DNA of 64,000 bases from Sinorhizobium chiapasense (lineage in GTDB: Bacteria; Pseudomonadota; Alphaproteobacteria; Rhizobiales; Rhizobiaceae): contig NZ_CP133148.1 in assembly GCF_036488675.1 (NCBI RefSeq), positions 124,001-188,000 of the forward strand, given 5' to 3'. Made by a program: the position numbers and the translations under genes. Within the stretch, counting starts at the first letter, position 1. Every line of letters begins with the position of its first letter. This document shows positions 1-9,038 of this stretch, in pieces. The notes under the pieces are model-generated. The model ran no database searches. It had not been told where the DNA came from and saw nothing but the letters and a program-made list of their open reading frames with translations.

Positions 1-152
1 TTGGTATGCTCTTCGGCGCGTTGATCGTTGGCGTCTTCTCGCTCGGGCTTCGCCTGATGGGCACGGATCCGCAATGGACCTATCTCCTGATCGGCTTGCT
101 GATCATCATCGCCGTCGCAATCGACCAGTGGATCAGAAAGGTAGCAGCCTGA
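1..152 (+). CDS. frcC: FrcC, fructose ABC transporter permease (C-terminal end only)
   Basis: Only the last 49 residues and stop are inside the window; the 5' part is off the left edge. The visible peptide is hydrophobic (two stretches around LIVGVFSLGL and YLLIGLLIIIAVAI) and ends in a short charged tail, as expected for the last membrane helix of a sugar-type ABC permease. Its stop overlaps the start of the ATP-binding gene (TGATG), so the two are translationally coupled. The FrcC assignment comes from the downstream frcA-frcK order known from Sinorhizobium fructose transport; the fragment alone would only support 'ABC permease'. Confidence 0.8.
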   Translation, partial: GMLFGALIVGVFSLGLRLMGTDPQWTYLLIGLLIIIAVAIDQWIRKVAA

Positions 153-934
153 TGGCACAACAACCCATTCTCACCGCTCGCGGTCTCGTCAAGCGCTACG
201 GTCGCGTGACCGCTCTCGACCACGCCGATTTCGATCTCTACCCGGGTGAAATCCTGGCCGTGATCGGCGACAACGGCGCCGGCAAATCCTCGATGATCAA
301 GGCGATCTCCGGCGCCATCACGCCCGACGAGGGCGAGATCCAGCTCGAAGGCCAGCCGGTGAATTTCCGCTCGCCGATGGAAGCCAGGAAGGCCGGCATC
401 GAGACCGTCTATCAGAACCTGGCCTTGTCGCCGGCGCTGTCGATCGCCGACAACATGTTTCTGGGCCGCGAGATCCGCAAGCCGGGCATCATGGGCAAGT
501 GGTTCCGCTCGCTGGACCGCGTGGCCATGGAAAAACAGGCGCGGGCAAAGCTCTCCGAACTCGGCCTGATGACGATCCAGAACATCAACCAGGCGGTGGA
601 AACGCTCTCGGGCGGCCAGCGTCAGGGTGTTGCCGTCGCGCGCGCCGCGGCCTTCGGTTCCAAGGTGGTCATCATGGACGAACCGACCGCAGCACTCGGC
701 GTCAAGGAAAGCCGGCGCGTGCTGGAACTGATCCTCGACGTTCGCCGCCGCGGCCTGCCGATCGTCTTGATCTCGCACAATATGCCGCACGTCTTCGAGG
801 TCGCGGACCGCATCCACATCCACCGCCTCGGCCGGCGGCTCTGCGTCATCAATCCGAAGGAATACACGATGTCGGATGCGGTGGCTTTCATGACCGGGGC
901 GAAGGCACCTCCGGGCGAGGCGAAGGCGGCATGA
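152..934 (+). CDS. frcA: FrcA, fructose ABC transporter ATP-binding protein
   Basis: This is a 260-residue single ATPase subunit powering a sugar ABC importer at the inner membrane. It shows the Walker A motif GDNGAGKSS, the ABC signature LSGGQRQGVAVARA, Walker B VVIMDEPTAALG and the switch His in LISHN. The ATG at 152 is preferred over an upstream in-frame ATG at 74 because it overlaps the frcC stop and gives normal family length. Unlike ribose/xylose-type ATPases, which carry two fused nucleotide-binding domains, this has one, as FrcA does. Its stop overlaps the frcK start (ATGA). Family assignment is firm; fructose specificity is inferred from the neighbours frcC and frcK and the nearby fructokinase and pgi. 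Confidence 0.92.
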   Translation: MAQQPILTARGLVKRYGRVTALDHADFDLYPGEILAVIGDNGAGKSSMIKAISGAITPDEGEIQLEGQPVNFRSPMEARKAGIETVYQNLALSPALSIADNMFLGREIRKPGIMGKWFRSLDRVAMEKQARAKLSELGLMTIQNINQAVETLSGGQRQGVAVARAAAFGSKVVIMDEPTAALGVKESRRVLELILDVRRRGLPIVLISHNMPHVFEVADRIHIHRLGRRLCVINPKEYTMSDAVAFMTGAKAPPGEAKAA

Positions 935-1551
935 ACCTGCAGTCCTTGCGGGATGAGATCCTGAAGCGGGCGGGTGATGCCGGCCGCTTTATCGTCGCTA
1001 TCGCCGGCCCGCCTGGCGCCGGCAAATCGACGCTGTCCGAAGCGCTTTCCAAGGCGCTTGCCGAGGCAGGCGAGCGCTCGGCGGTCTTGCCGATGGACGG
1101 CTTCCACATGGACAATGCCGTCCTCGAAGAGAAGGGGCTGCTTTCCCGCAAGGGTGCGCCCGAAACCTTCGACTTCCGATCGTTCCTCTCGACCATCACC
1201 GCCGTTCGGGCCAATGACGGCGAAGTCCTCGTGCCGATCTTCGACCGATCGCGCGAGCTGGCAATTGCATCGGCGCGGGTGATCGCCCCGGAGACGCGCA
1301 TAATCCTTGTTGAAGGCAACTATCTCATGCTCGGCGAAGCGCCGTGGAACGGGCTCGACGGTGCCTTCGATTTTTCGATTTTCATCGATCCCGGCCTTGA
1401 GGTGATCGAGCGGCGATTGCTGAAGCGTTGGTTCGATCACGGCTACGACGACGAGACCGCGAAGACGAAGGCGTTCGACAACGATATCCCGAATGCCCGG
1501 CGCATTCTCGGCAGCCGCCGGCCGGCCGATCTCGTCATCCGCGATTTCTGA
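931..1551 (+). CDS. frcK: FrcK, P-loop kinase of the fructose transport operon
   Basis: This 206-residue cytoplasmic kinase resembles the pantothenate kinase/uridine kinase group. It has an N-terminal P-loop GPPGAGKST near residue 25 and a DGFHMDNAVL segment typical of the substrate-binding acid in this superfamily. It is the last gene of the frc operon and overlaps frcA by four bases. In Sinorhizobium the fourth frc gene encodes such a kinase. Its true substrate is not visible from sequence; a sugar or nucleoside-like molecule is possible. A separate PfkB fructokinase lies 2 kb downstream, so FrcK is probably not the only fructose-phosphorylating enzyme. Confidence 0.85.
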   Translation: MNLQSLRDEILKRAGDAGRFIVAIAGPPGAGKSTLSEALSKALAEAGERSAVLPMDGFHMDNAVLEEKGLLSRKGAPETFDFRSFLSTITAVRANDGEVLVPIFDRSRELAIASARVIAPETRIILVEGNYLMLGEAPWNGLDGAFDFSIFIDPGLEVIERRLLKRWFDHGYDDETAKTKAFDNDIPNARRILGSRRPADLVIRDF

Positions 1552-1701
1552 GGGATGGGGGTTCGTGCGCCATTGTGTTTTGCGGCACAATGATGATATC
1601 GAGGCGCGGTTTCACCACATGAAGTCCCGCCCATCGAGCGCACCGACCGGCCCCAACGCCGCTCGCGCCGATCGGACGCGAGCATCGGGAGAACGCTGAC
1701 C

Positions 1702-2739
1702 ATGCAAGACCTCGTTATCCGCCGCCCGGATGATTGGCACCTTCACCTGCGCGATGGCGGCATGCTGCGCGGCGTGATCGCGGACACGAGCCGCCACTTC
1801 GCCCGCGCCATCATCATGCCCAACCTGGTGCCGCCGGTGGTGACCACGGCCGATGCGGCTGCCTATCGTGAGCGCATCCTCGCCGCCGTTCCCGCTGAGG
1901 ATCGGTTCGAGCCGTTGATGACGCTCTATCTGACCGAAGGCACCGATCCGAACGATGTCGAGGCGGGCTTTAGACGTGGCCTCGTCAAAGCGGTCAAGCT
2001 CTATCCGGCCGGGGCGACGACCAACTCGCACAGCGGCGTTCGCGACATCGAAAAGGCAATGCCGGTACTGGAGCGAATGGCCGCGATCGGCACACCGCTC
2101 TGCGTCCACGGAGAGGTGACGACGGCTGACGTCGACATCTTCGACCGCGAAGCGGTGTTCATCGAAACCGTGCTCGATCCCCTCCGCCGGCGCCTGCCCG
2201 AGCTCCGCATCACGATGGAGCATGTGACGACCAAGGATGGGATCGATTATATCAAGGCGTCAAAGGCCAATCTCGCCGGCTCGATCACGACCCATCATCT
2301 GATCATCAACCGCAACGCCATCCTCGTCGGCGGTATCAAGCCGCATTATTACTGCCTGCCGGTCGCCAAGCGTGAGACGCACCGCCTGGCGCTGCGCGCG
2401 GCGGCCACGTCCGGAGATACCCGCTTCTTCCTCGGCACTGATTCCGCGCCGCATGTCGATCCGCTGAAAGAATGCGCCTGCGGCTGCGCCGGCATCTACA
2501 CCTCGATCAACACCATGAGCTGCCTCGCCCATGTCTTCGAGGAAGAGGGGGCGCTCGACCGCCTCGAGGCCTTTGCGTCGTTGAACGGTCCCGCCTGGTA
2601 TGGCCTGCCGGTGAACGAGGAGACGATCACGCTGCGCAAGAGCGAAGAGCCGGTCCGTTACCCCGCCAAGGTCGAGACGGAAGTTGGCCCGGTCACGGTT
2701 TTCGATCCGATGTACCCGCTCTACTGGGCGGTTGTCTGA
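1702..2739 (+). CDS. pyrC: Dihydroorotase, class II PyrC
   Basis: This 345-residue zinc amidohydrolase converts carbamoyl-aspartate to dihydroorotate in de novo pyrimidine synthesis. The metal ligands are visible: HLHLRD at the N-terminus, the carboxylated-Lys region [23 protein letters not shown] and the catalytic Asp in GTDSAPH. Length and motifs match the E. coli-type class II enzyme rather than the PyrB-associated class I. It starts 150 bp after frcK and is followed 71 bp later by pyrE, the next-but-one enzyme of the pathway, so the two are probably co-transcribed. Confidence 0.96.
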   Translation: MQDLVIRRPDDWHLHLRDGGMLRGVIADTSRHFARAIIMPNLVPPVVTTADAAAYRERILAAVPAEDRFEPLMTLYLTEGTDPNDVEAGFRRGLVKAVKLYPAGATTNSHSGVRDIEKAMPVLERMAAIGTPLCVHGEVTTADVDIFDREAVFIETVLDPLRRRLPELRITMEHVTTKDGIDYIKASKANLAGSITTHHLIINRNAILVGGIKPHYYCLPVAKRETHRLALRAAATSGDTRFFLGTDSAPHVDPLKECACGCAGIYTSINTMSCLAHVFEEEGALDRLEAFASLNGPAWYGLPVNEETITLRKSEEPVRYPAKVETEVGPVTVFDPMYPLYWAVV

Positions 2740-2810
2740 TTAACGAGGGTTCGTTTTGTCACGTGACTGAAGCCAAAACCGCTTTCGGGTCACGCTAGAA
2801 GGAGAGTTTC

Positions 2811-3509
2811 ATGTTTTCCAATGCGTTCACCGACAAGGCGGTGATGGCCGAACTGGTCGCGAAAATGCTCTGGGAGATCAAGGCGGTACATTTCCGCGCC
2901 GACGAGCCCTACAAGCTCTCCTCCGGCATGGCGAGCCCTGTCTATATCGACTGCCGCAAGCTGATCTCCTATCCGCGCATCCGTTCGGCGGTGATGGATT
3001 TCGCCGCCGCGACGATCCTTCGCGAGGCCGGCTTCGAGCAGTTCGACGTCATCGCCGGCGGAGAGACGGCCGGCATTCCCTTCGCAGCCATGCTTGCGGA
3101 GCGTCTCGGCCTGCCGATGATCTATGTGCGCAAGGCCCCGAAGGGCCATGGCCGCAATGCCCGGATCGAGGGTCACATGCCGGAAGGCGCGCGCGTGCTG
3201 GTCATCGAGGACCTGACGACCGCCGGCGGCTCGATGTTCAAGTTCATCGACGCGATCCGCGCGGCCGGCGGCGTGGTCGACCATGGCATCGCGCTCTTCT
3301 ATTACGACATCTTCCCGGAAGCGCGGGCGGACATGAAATCGAAGGGCGTCGACCTGCACTTCATCGCCACCTGGCGCAACGTGCTGGCGGTTGCCCGCGA
3401 GCAGACGCTGTTCGACGAGAAGACGCTGAACGAGGTCGAAGCCTTTCTCAACGCCCCACTCGCCTGGTCCGGCCGCAACGGCGGCGTCAGCGCGCTCGCA
3501 GCCCAGTAG
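2811..3509 (+). CDS. pyrE: Orotate phosphoribosyltransferase PyrE
   Basis: This 232-residue cytosolic enzyme joins orotate and PRPP to make OMP. The type I phosphoribosyltransferase loop [13 protein letters not shown] is clear near residue 125, and KAPKGHGRN upstream is the flexible catalytic loop. The ATG at 2811 has a good ribosome-binding site (AAGGAGAG, about 7 bases upstream). It follows pyrC at 71 bp. A short stem-loop follows the stop. Confidence 0.96.
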   Translation: MFSNAFTDKAVMAELVAKMLWEIKAVHFRADEPYKLSSGMASPVYIDCRKLISYPRIRSAVMDFAAATILREAGFEQFDVIAGGETAGIPFAAMLAERLGLPMIYVRKAPKGHGRNARIEGHMPEGARVLVIEDLTTAGGSMFKFIDAIRAAGGVVDHGIALFYYDIFPEARADMKSKGVDLHFIATWRNVLAVAREQTLFDEKTLNEVEAFLNAPLAWSGRNGGVSALAAQ

Positions 3510-3511
3510 GC

Positions 3512-3535
3512 TTTCCCGCTGGTCTTGGCGGGAAA
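3512..3535 (+). terminator. Short stem-loop after pyrE
   Basis: The arms TTTCCCGC and GCGGGAAA enclose an 8-base loop just past the pyrE stop. No proper T-run follows (TCTGATTT), so it may be a weak terminator or an mRNA 3' stabiliser before the fructokinase gene. Confidence 0.4.
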
Positions 3536-3584
3536 TCTGATTTAAATCGATTGAATAGTCGAAGGAATAATCGTTAAGGGAGGA

Positions 3585-4517
3585 ATGCCGATGATCGTCT
3601 GCTGCGGGGAAGCCTTGATCGACATGCTGCCGCGCGATACGGCAGCCGGGGAGAGCGCTTTTGCGCCCTATGCCGGCGGCGCGATCTTCAACACCGCGAT
3701 CGCGCTGGGACGGCTCGGCATCCCGACCGGCTTCTTCACCGGCCTCTCCGACGACATGTTCGGCGATATCCTGCGCGATACGCTGAAAGCGGCGAATGTC
3801 GATTTCGGCCCTTGCGCGACCCTGCCGATGCACACCACGCTTGCCTTCGTGAAACTCGTCCACGGTCACGCGAGCTACGCCTTCTTCGACGAGAACACCG
3901 CGGGACGGATGATCACCAAGGAACATCTGCCGGCGCTCGGCGATTTCTGCGAAGCGCTGCATTTCGGTGCGATCAGCCTCATCCCCGAACCATGCGGCTC
4001 GACTTACGAAGCCTTGATGGTGCGCGAGCACGAGAAGCGCGTGATCTCCTTCGATCCGAACATCCGTCCCGGCTTCATCAAGGATCGCGAGGCGCATCTT
4101 GGGCGCATGAACCGCATGGCCGCGATGTCGGACATCATCAAGTTCTCGGACGAGGACCTCGCCTGGTTCGGCATGGAAGGCAGCCACGACGAGCTGGCCG
4201 CGGAATGGCTGAAGCGCGGCCCCAGCCTGGTGCTGATCACCAAGGGCGCGGATGGCGCGGTCGGCTATACCAGGAACCATAGGGTGGAGGTCGCCGGCGA
4301 GCGGGTCACGGTCGTCGATACGGTCGGCGCCGGCGACACGTTCGATGCCGGCGTGCTGGCTTCGTTGAAGCTCAACAACTTGCTCACCAAGGATGCGGTG
4401 GCAAATCTAAGCGACACGGCGGTCCGTCAGGCCTTGGCACTCGGCGCCAAGGCGGCCGCCGTCACCGTCTCGCGCGCCGGGGCAAATCCGCCGTGGCAAT
4501 ACGAAATCGGGCTCTGA
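3585..4517 (+). CDS. frk: Fructokinase, PfkB/ribokinase family
   Basis: This 310-residue sugar kinase phosphorylates fructose to fructose-6-phosphate. PfkB signatures are present: the N-terminal glycine pair in YAGGAIFNTAIALGRLG and the C-terminal anion-hole/catalytic motif DTVGAGDTFDAG, whose Asp is the base. It sits between pyrE and the convergent pgi gene, one gene block from the frc fructose importer. Import, phosphorylation and isomerisation are thus encoded within 6 kb. The start is ATG 3585 or, three codons in, ATG 3591; GGGAGGAATGCCG favours 3591 slightly, so the first two residues are uncertain. Confidence 0.92.
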   Translation: MPMIVCCGEALIDMLPRDTAAGESAFAPYAGGAIFNTAIALGRLGIPTGFFTGLSDDMFGDILRDTLKAANVDFGPCATLPMHTTLAFVKLVHGHASYAFFDENTAGRMITKEHLPALGDFCEALHFGAISLIPEPCGSTYEALMVREHEKRVISFDPNIRPGFIKDREAHLGRMNRMAAMSDIIKFSDEDLAWFGMEGSHDELAAEWLKRGPSLVLITKGADGAVGYTRNHRVEVAGERVTVVDTVGAGDTFDAGVLASLKLNNLLTKDAVANLSDTAVRQALALGAKAAAVTVSRAGANPPWQYEIGL

Positions 4518-4555
4518 GATTTTCAAGCATCCCGCCGCGGTGCAGATCCAAGGCC

Positions 4556-4583
4556 AAAGGGCGCCGTTGCCGGCGCCCTCTTT
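4556..4583. terminator. Bidirectional terminator between fructokinase and pgi
   Basis: A GC-rich hairpin (GGGCGCCG, loop TTGC, CGGCGCCC) is flanked by AAA on the left and CTTT on the right. It lies between the two convergent stops and can serve both genes. Confidence 0.75.
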
Positions 4584-4588
4584 GCTGG

Positions 4589-6214
4589 TCAGCGCGCGGC
4601 CTTCAGCAATGCCGCAACAAGGCCGGCGGTCGATGAATCGTGGCCCTCGGCGCTTTCCTTGCCTTCGACGACCGGGAGAAGGCCCGTTGCAAGTTCCTTG
4701 CCCAGCTCGACGCCCCATTGGTCGAAGGAATTGATGTTGAAGAGCGCACCTTCGACGAAGACGCGGTGTTCGTAGAGCGCGATCAGGCGACCGAGCGCGA
4801 AGGGATCGAGCTCGTTGTAGACGAAGGTAAGCGAAGGCCGGTTGCCGGTGAAGACCCGATGCGGAGCGATCTTGTCGGCCCTCGCGTCATCCATGCCCTT
4901 GGAGGTGAGCTGCGCCTTGGCTTCGGCAAGCGTGCGGCCCTTCATCAAGGCTTCCGATTGCGCCAGGCAGTTTGCCATCAGCAGCTGGTGCTGGTGGCGC
5001 AGGTCCTTTTCGTGGCCGTTCGCGGCAATCATGAATTCAGCGGGAATGATGTCGGTGCCCTGGTGGATGAGCTGGTAGAAGGCGTGCTGACCATTGGTGC
5101 CCGGTTCGCCCCAGACCACCGGCCCGGTCGAGAATTCGACCGGTGTGCTGTCCATCGTGACGCCCTTGCCGTTCGATTCCATGTCGAGCTGCTGCAGATA
5201 GGCCGGAAAGCGCGCAAGGCGCTGATCGTAAGGCAGGATCGCCCGCGACGGATAGCCGAGCACGTTGCGGTGGTAGAAGCCGATGAGGCCGAGCAGCATC
5301 GGAATGTTCTGGCGCAGCGGGGCGTTGCGGAAATGTTCGTCGATGGCGTGGCCACCGTCGAGGAAGCGCCCGAAATTCTCACTTCCGATCGCGATCATCA
5401 ACGGCAGGCCGATTGCCGACCAGATCGAATAGCGTCCGCCGACCCAGTCCCAGAAGCCGAAGACACGGGAGGCGTCGATGCCGAAGGCCGCGACCTTGTC
5501 GAGTGCGGTGGAGACTGCCGCGAAGTGGTGGCCGACTGCAGCCTCGCCGAGCTTGCCGGCGATGAAGGCGCGAGCGGTGGCGGCATTGGTCATCGTCTCG
5601 ATCGTGGTGAAAGTCTTCGAGGCGACGATGAAGAGTGCGGTTTCCGGATCGATGAGCTTCAGCGTGTCGGCGATATGCGCGCCGTCGATATTGGAAACGA
5701 AATGCAGCCGCGGGCCGTCGTGGAAGGGGGCGAGCGCCAGCGTCGCCATCACCGGACCGAGATCGGAGCCGCCGATGCCGATGTTGATGACATCGGTGAT
5801 CTTCTTGCCGGTTGTGCCCTTCAAGGCGCCCGAACGGATGCCATCGGCAAACGCACCCATCGCATCGAGTACGGCGTTGACGTCGGGCATCACGTCCTTG
5901 CCGTCGACGAGCACCGGCCGGTTGCTCCGGTTCCTGAGCGCCGTGTGCAGCACGGCGCGGCCTTCGGTCATGTTGATGATGTCGCCGCGGAACATGGCGT
6001 CCCGCTTTTCTTCCACCTTCGCCGCCTTGGCGAGTGCTTCGAGACCGTCGAGAACCCGGTCGTTCACCGCGCATTTCGAATAGTCGAGGAGGAGGTCGCC
6101 GAGCGTCGTGCTGAAGCGGGTGAAACGGTCCCGGTCGGCCGCGAAGGCGGCGCGAATATCGGTTGCATTGGTCTCGCGTGCAGTGGCTTTGAGGTTTTCG
6201 ACAAGCGCTTTCAT
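4589..6214 (-). CDS. pgi: Glucose-6-phosphate isomerase Pgi
   Basis: This 541-residue cytosolic enzyme interconverts fructose-6-P and glucose-6-P. PGI signatures are present: [16 protein letters not shown] in the first half, [14 protein letters not shown] in the middle and [14 protein letters not shown] near the end. The ATG at 6214 (MKALVENL) has GGAG in the upstream leader and gives the usual family length; an upstream in-frame ATG at 6337 would add 41 residues with no homology. In rhizobia that use the Entner-Doudoroff route, Pgi is needed to feed fructose-6-P back to glucose-6-P, which fits the fructose genes next door. Confidence 0.97.
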   Translation of the reverse strand: MKALVENLKATARETNATDIRAAFAADRDRFTRFSTTLGDLLLDYSKCAVNDRVLDGLEALAKAAKVEEKRDAMFRGDIINMTEGRAVLHTALRNRSNRPVLVDGKDVMPDVNAVLDAMGAFADGIRSGALKGTTGKKITDVINIGIGGSDLGPVMATLALAPFHDGPRLHFVSNIDGAHIADTLKLIDPETALFIVASKTFTTIETMTNAATARAFIAGKLGEAAVGHHFAAVSTALDKVAAFGIDASRVFGFWDWVGGRYSIWSAIGLPLMIAIGSENFGRFLDGGHAIDEHFRNAPLRQNIPMLLGLIGFYHRNVLGYPSRAILPYDQRLARFPAYLQQLDMESNGKGVTMDSTPVEFSTGPVVWGEPGTNGQHAFYQLIHQGTDIIPAEFMIAANGHEKDLRHQHQLLMANCLAQSEALMKGRTLAEAKAQLTSKGMDDARADKIAPHRVFTGNRPSLTFVYNELDPFALGRLIALYEHRVFVEGALFNINSFDQWGVELGKELATGLLPVVEGKESAEGHDSSTAGLVAALLKAAR

Positions 6215-6384
6215 CGCAGGCTCCTTGCATCGGAAATTGGCTGCGATAGCTAGTCGGTTTGTTTGCGGTAAATCAAGGGCATGTGTGCGCTGCAGCGAAA
6301 AAAGGCCGCGCGCGGTGCACCGCCCTCGTCGCGTCAACGCTGAAGCACGTGGCCCGAAACCGGAGCGGTTTCTGGAGTGGGACT

Positions 6385-6530
6385 GCCCCTCACCCTGACC
6401 CTCTCCCCGCAGGAGGGGAGAGGGGACGCGAGCCGCGTACTTTGCGGGGAATTATAGAGCGAGGCGGCTGCGGCAAGTCCCTTCTCCCCGCCTGCGGGGA
6501 GAAGGTGGCGGCAGCCGGATCAGGGCCTCG
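6385..6530. repeat. RIME-like intergenic mosaic element
   Basis: Two strong palindromes about 80 bp apart (CCTCTCCCC/GGGGAGAGG at 6399-6425 and CCTTCTCCCC/GGGGAGAAGG at 6479-6505) sit in the pgi-fadD gap. This two-palindrome layout matches the rhizobial RIME1 elements. It contains no gene and lies upstream of pgi and downstream of fadD. Confidence 0.7.
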
Positions 6531-6535
6531 CGGCT

Positions 6536-6740
6536 AGAGCAATTCCAGGAAAAGTGTGTGACGGTTTTCCGTCCGGAATTGCGTGGTTTCAAAGAGTTAG
6601 ATCATTTCGCTGTTTCAATGAAACAATGAAATGATCTAGAGCGCCGTGCGTTCATGTGAACGCACAAAGGACGCTCTAGCACTTTGATTCTAGAGATCTT
6701 GCCCGCTTTCAGTGATTCCACTTGAAAGCGGGATGCTCTA
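6536..6740. repeat. Composite short repeat (modules A and B), upstream of the fadD stop
   Basis: Module A begins GAGCAATTCCAGGAAAAG, followed by CGGTTTTCCGTCCGGAATTG, and then the hairpin AGATCATTTC...GAAATGATCT. Module B follows in inverted order (CGTTCATGTGAACG, then CGCTTTCAGTGATTCCACTT and GAAAGCGGGATGCTCTAG). The same modules recur at 24.1, 33.1, 34.0, 43.0, 44.3, 60.3 and 62.7 kb. The 6215-6737 gap holds only these repeats and the pgi promoter. Confidence 0.85.
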
Positions 6741-8438
6741 GCCGCGCAAATCCTTGCGCAGGATCTTTCCGACATTCGACTTCGGCAACTCGGTCCGGAA
6801 TTCCACGTGTCTCGGCCGCTTGTAGTTGGTGAGATTGGCGGCGCAATGGCGCTTGACGTCCTCTTCGGTGAGGTCCGGATCCTTCCGCACCACGAAAAGT
6901 TTCACAGCCTCGCCCGAATGCGGATCGGCAATTCCGATGGCGGCACATTCGAGGATGCCCGGGTGTGTTGCCGCGACCTCTTCGATCTCGTTCGGGAAGA
7001 CGTTGAAGCCGGAAACGAGGATCATGTCTTTCTTGCGGTCGACGATTTTCGTCAAACCCTCGGTGCTCATGAAGCCGATATCGCCGGTGCGGAAAAAGCC
7101 GTCCGGCGAGATCGCCTTGGCCGTTTCGTCCGGCCTTTGCCAATAGCCGGCCATGACCTGCGGACCGCGGATGCAGATTTCGCCAATCTCGCCGACCGGC
7201 AGCGTGTTGCCTCCATCGTCGCGAATCTCGACTTCGGTGGAGGGGAGCGGCATGCCGATCGTGCCGGTGAACTCGCCCGTGTCGAGCCGGTTGGCAGTGG
7301 CGACCGGTGAAGTCTCGGAGAGTCCGTAGCCTTCATGGATCGGGCAGCCGGTCATCGCCAGCCAACGCTCGGCCACCGGCCGCTGCACGGCCATGCCGCC
7401 GCCGAAGGTCAGCACGAGCGACGAAAAGTCGAGCTTCTTGAACTCGGCGTTGTTCATCAGCGCGTTGAACAGGGTGTTGAGGCCTGGGAAGATGTTCGTC
7501 CGGTACTTGCCGAGCTCCTTGACGAAGGCGGGAATATCGCGGGGATTGGGGATCAAGATGTTGTTGCCGCCCGTCGAGAGGCCCATCAGCGAATTCACCG
7601 TCAGCGCGAAGATATGATAGAGCGGCAGCGCGCACATGAAGGTCAGGTTTTCCGGGCGCGGCTTGCGCCGAAAGGCGGTATCCAACCACAGCCCCATCTG
7701 CGCCATGTTGGACAGAAGGTTGGAATGCGTGAGGGTGGCTCCCTTGGAAACGCCCGTCGTGCCGCCGGTATATTGCAGGAAAGCGACATCCGACGGCGCC
7801 ACATGAGGCGTCGTGAGGGTCAGTTTCGCGCCCCGGCCAAGCGCGGCCCTGAAGGAGAGATGTCCCGGGATCGACCAGGCCGGCACGAGCTTCTTGACGC
7901 GCCGCACGACGAGATTGACGACCGCGCCCTTCGCGCCGAGCATGTCGCCCATGCTGGCGACCACCACATGTTTGACCGCCGTGCGGGCCACGACCTGCTC
8001 GACCGTGTGCGCAAAATTCTCCAGCACGAAGATTGCCTTGGCGCCCGCATCGACGAGCTGGTGCTCGAGCTCGCGCGGCGTATAGAGCGGATTGACGTTG
8101 ACCACCGTTAGCCCCGCACGCAGGATGCCGTAGACGATCACCGGGTTCTGCAGGATGTTCGGCATCATCACTGCAACGCGATCGCCCTTGCTGAGGCCGA
8201 GCGATTGCAGCCACGCCCCGATAGCGGCGGAATGGGTGTTGAGAGCGGCGAAAGTCAGCGACTTGCCCATGCAAGTGAACGCCGGGCGCCAGGAATATTG
8301 CGCGACCGCGTGGTCGAAAAACTCACCGATGGAGCGATAGGGCAGGGGGCCGATTTCGGCCGGCACGCCGGGCGGATAGGATTTCAGCCAGATTTTTCCC
8401 GTGTTGGAACCCGCCTGCTGCGAGCTTGTTTCCGCCAT
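6738..8438 (-). CDS. fadD: Long-chain fatty acid-CoA ligase FadD
   Basis: This 566-residue adenylating enzyme activates fatty acids to acyl-CoA at the inner membrane. ANL-family motifs in order are the phosphate-binding loop YTGGTTGVSKGATLTHSN, GYGLSETSPV, the FRTGDIGFM Asp and the C-terminal hinge IVDRKKDMI with GKILRKDL at the end. The ATG at 8438 (MAETSS) is preceded by a GGGAGAGAGG Shine-Dalgarno; longer upstream starts lack one. The stop abuts the repeat cluster. A diverged copy of the palindrome found near the other fatty-acid genes of this window lies 131 bp upstream. Confidence 0.94.
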   Translation of the reverse strand: MAETSSQQAGSNTGKIWLKSYPPGVPAEIGPLPYRSIGEFFDHAVAQYSWRPAFTCMGKSLTFAALNTHSAAIGAWLQSLGLSKGDRVAVMMPNILQNPVIVYGILRAGLTVVNVNPLYTPRELEHQLVDAGAKAIFVLENFAHTVEQVVARTAVKHVVVASMGDMLGAKGAVVNLVVRRVKKLVPAWSIPGHLSFRAALGRGAKLTLTTPHVAPSDVAFLQYTGGTTGVSKGATLTHSNLLSNMAQMGLWLDTAFRRKPRPENLTFMCALPLYHIFALTVNSLMGLSTGGNNILIPNPRDIPAFVKELGKYRTNIFPGLNTLFNALMNNAEFKKLDFSSLVLTFGGGMAVQRPVAERWLAMTGCPIHEGYGLSETSPVATANRLDTGEFTGTIGMPLPSTEVEIRDDGGNTLPVGEIGEICIRGPQVMAGYWQRPDETAKAISPDGFFRTGDIGFMSTEGLTKIVDRKKDMILVSGFNVFPNEIEEVAATHPGILECAAIGIADPHSGEAVKLFVVRKDPDLTEEDVKRHCAANLTNYKRPRHVEFRTELPKSNVGKILRKDLRG

Positions 8439-8568
8439 GACCTCTCTCCCTCTGGTCGCCATTGACCGGCCGCGCTCACGGCGAAGAAAAATCCCTCCCG
8501 ATCTTCCTCTCCGTCGAAGATGAAGCTTTTGCATCATCTCTTCAAGCCGTGATTCCGATTATATGACC

Positions 8569-8584
8569 TTGACGTAAACATCAA
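8569..8584. promoter_or_regulatory. Possible fatty-acid regulator operator upstream of fadD (diverged)
   Basis: TTGACGTAAACATCAA is an imperfect palindrome. It matches CGTAAACGTCAA, one half of the long operators at 24039-24070 and 56313-56342, at 11 of 12 positions. It lies 131 bp before the fadD start. The half-site spacing differs from the other two, so shared regulation is plausible but unproven. Confidence 0.45.
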
Positions 8585-9038
8585 CAACAGGGCGTGCGCG
8601 ACACACTGGCAGAACGCACGAGATTTCGACGCGCGCCGCCGCACAAATCCTTGCGGCAGTTGGCAAACAATCCATACCGCACCGCAACATAATCCTCCTC
8701 CAGCATCGCTGGTGCCACGCCGCTCGCGGCATCTCGATTTTTAAGCAGCGGCCTTCAACCAGGCACGTCGGTGCGGTCCTCGGCCTTACCGGCTTCGCCA
8801 TCTCCTTCGTCTCGATCCTCGTCGGCCGCAGGAAACGGTGGGCAGCGCGAGCCTGCGGAGAGCCCAGTTGGCTGGAAATTTTGCACGACATCTTGAGTGT
8901 GCCTATATTTCCCTGTCATGTCGCGCCGCTAACGTCCGCGGCAATCGGCCTCCCATCGGAAACTGAGTGTCAACACAGCAGATGGGCTGGCAAGGTCTCG
9001 GGTTTGTTGTAAGGTTTCTAAAAGACGGAGGATGACAG
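8585..9038. other. Intergenic region between fadD and the AI-2E permease
   Basis: No convincing gene is seen. The only sizeable frame (8559-8891, minus) has no recognisable domain and no ribosome-binding site. The region presumably holds divergent promoters; GGAGG at 9027-9031 is the ribosome-binding site of the next gene. Confidence 0.5.

Noticed and set aside
4640..6253. Long open frame (537 codons) on the plus strand opposite pgi
   Set aside because: It is a shadow of the pgi codon pattern; no domain, no ribosome-binding site, and pgi is unmistakable on the other strand.
8559..8891. 110-codon minus-strand ORF upstream of fadD
   Set aside because: No motif, no Shine-Dalgarno, and it runs across the putative fadD operator.
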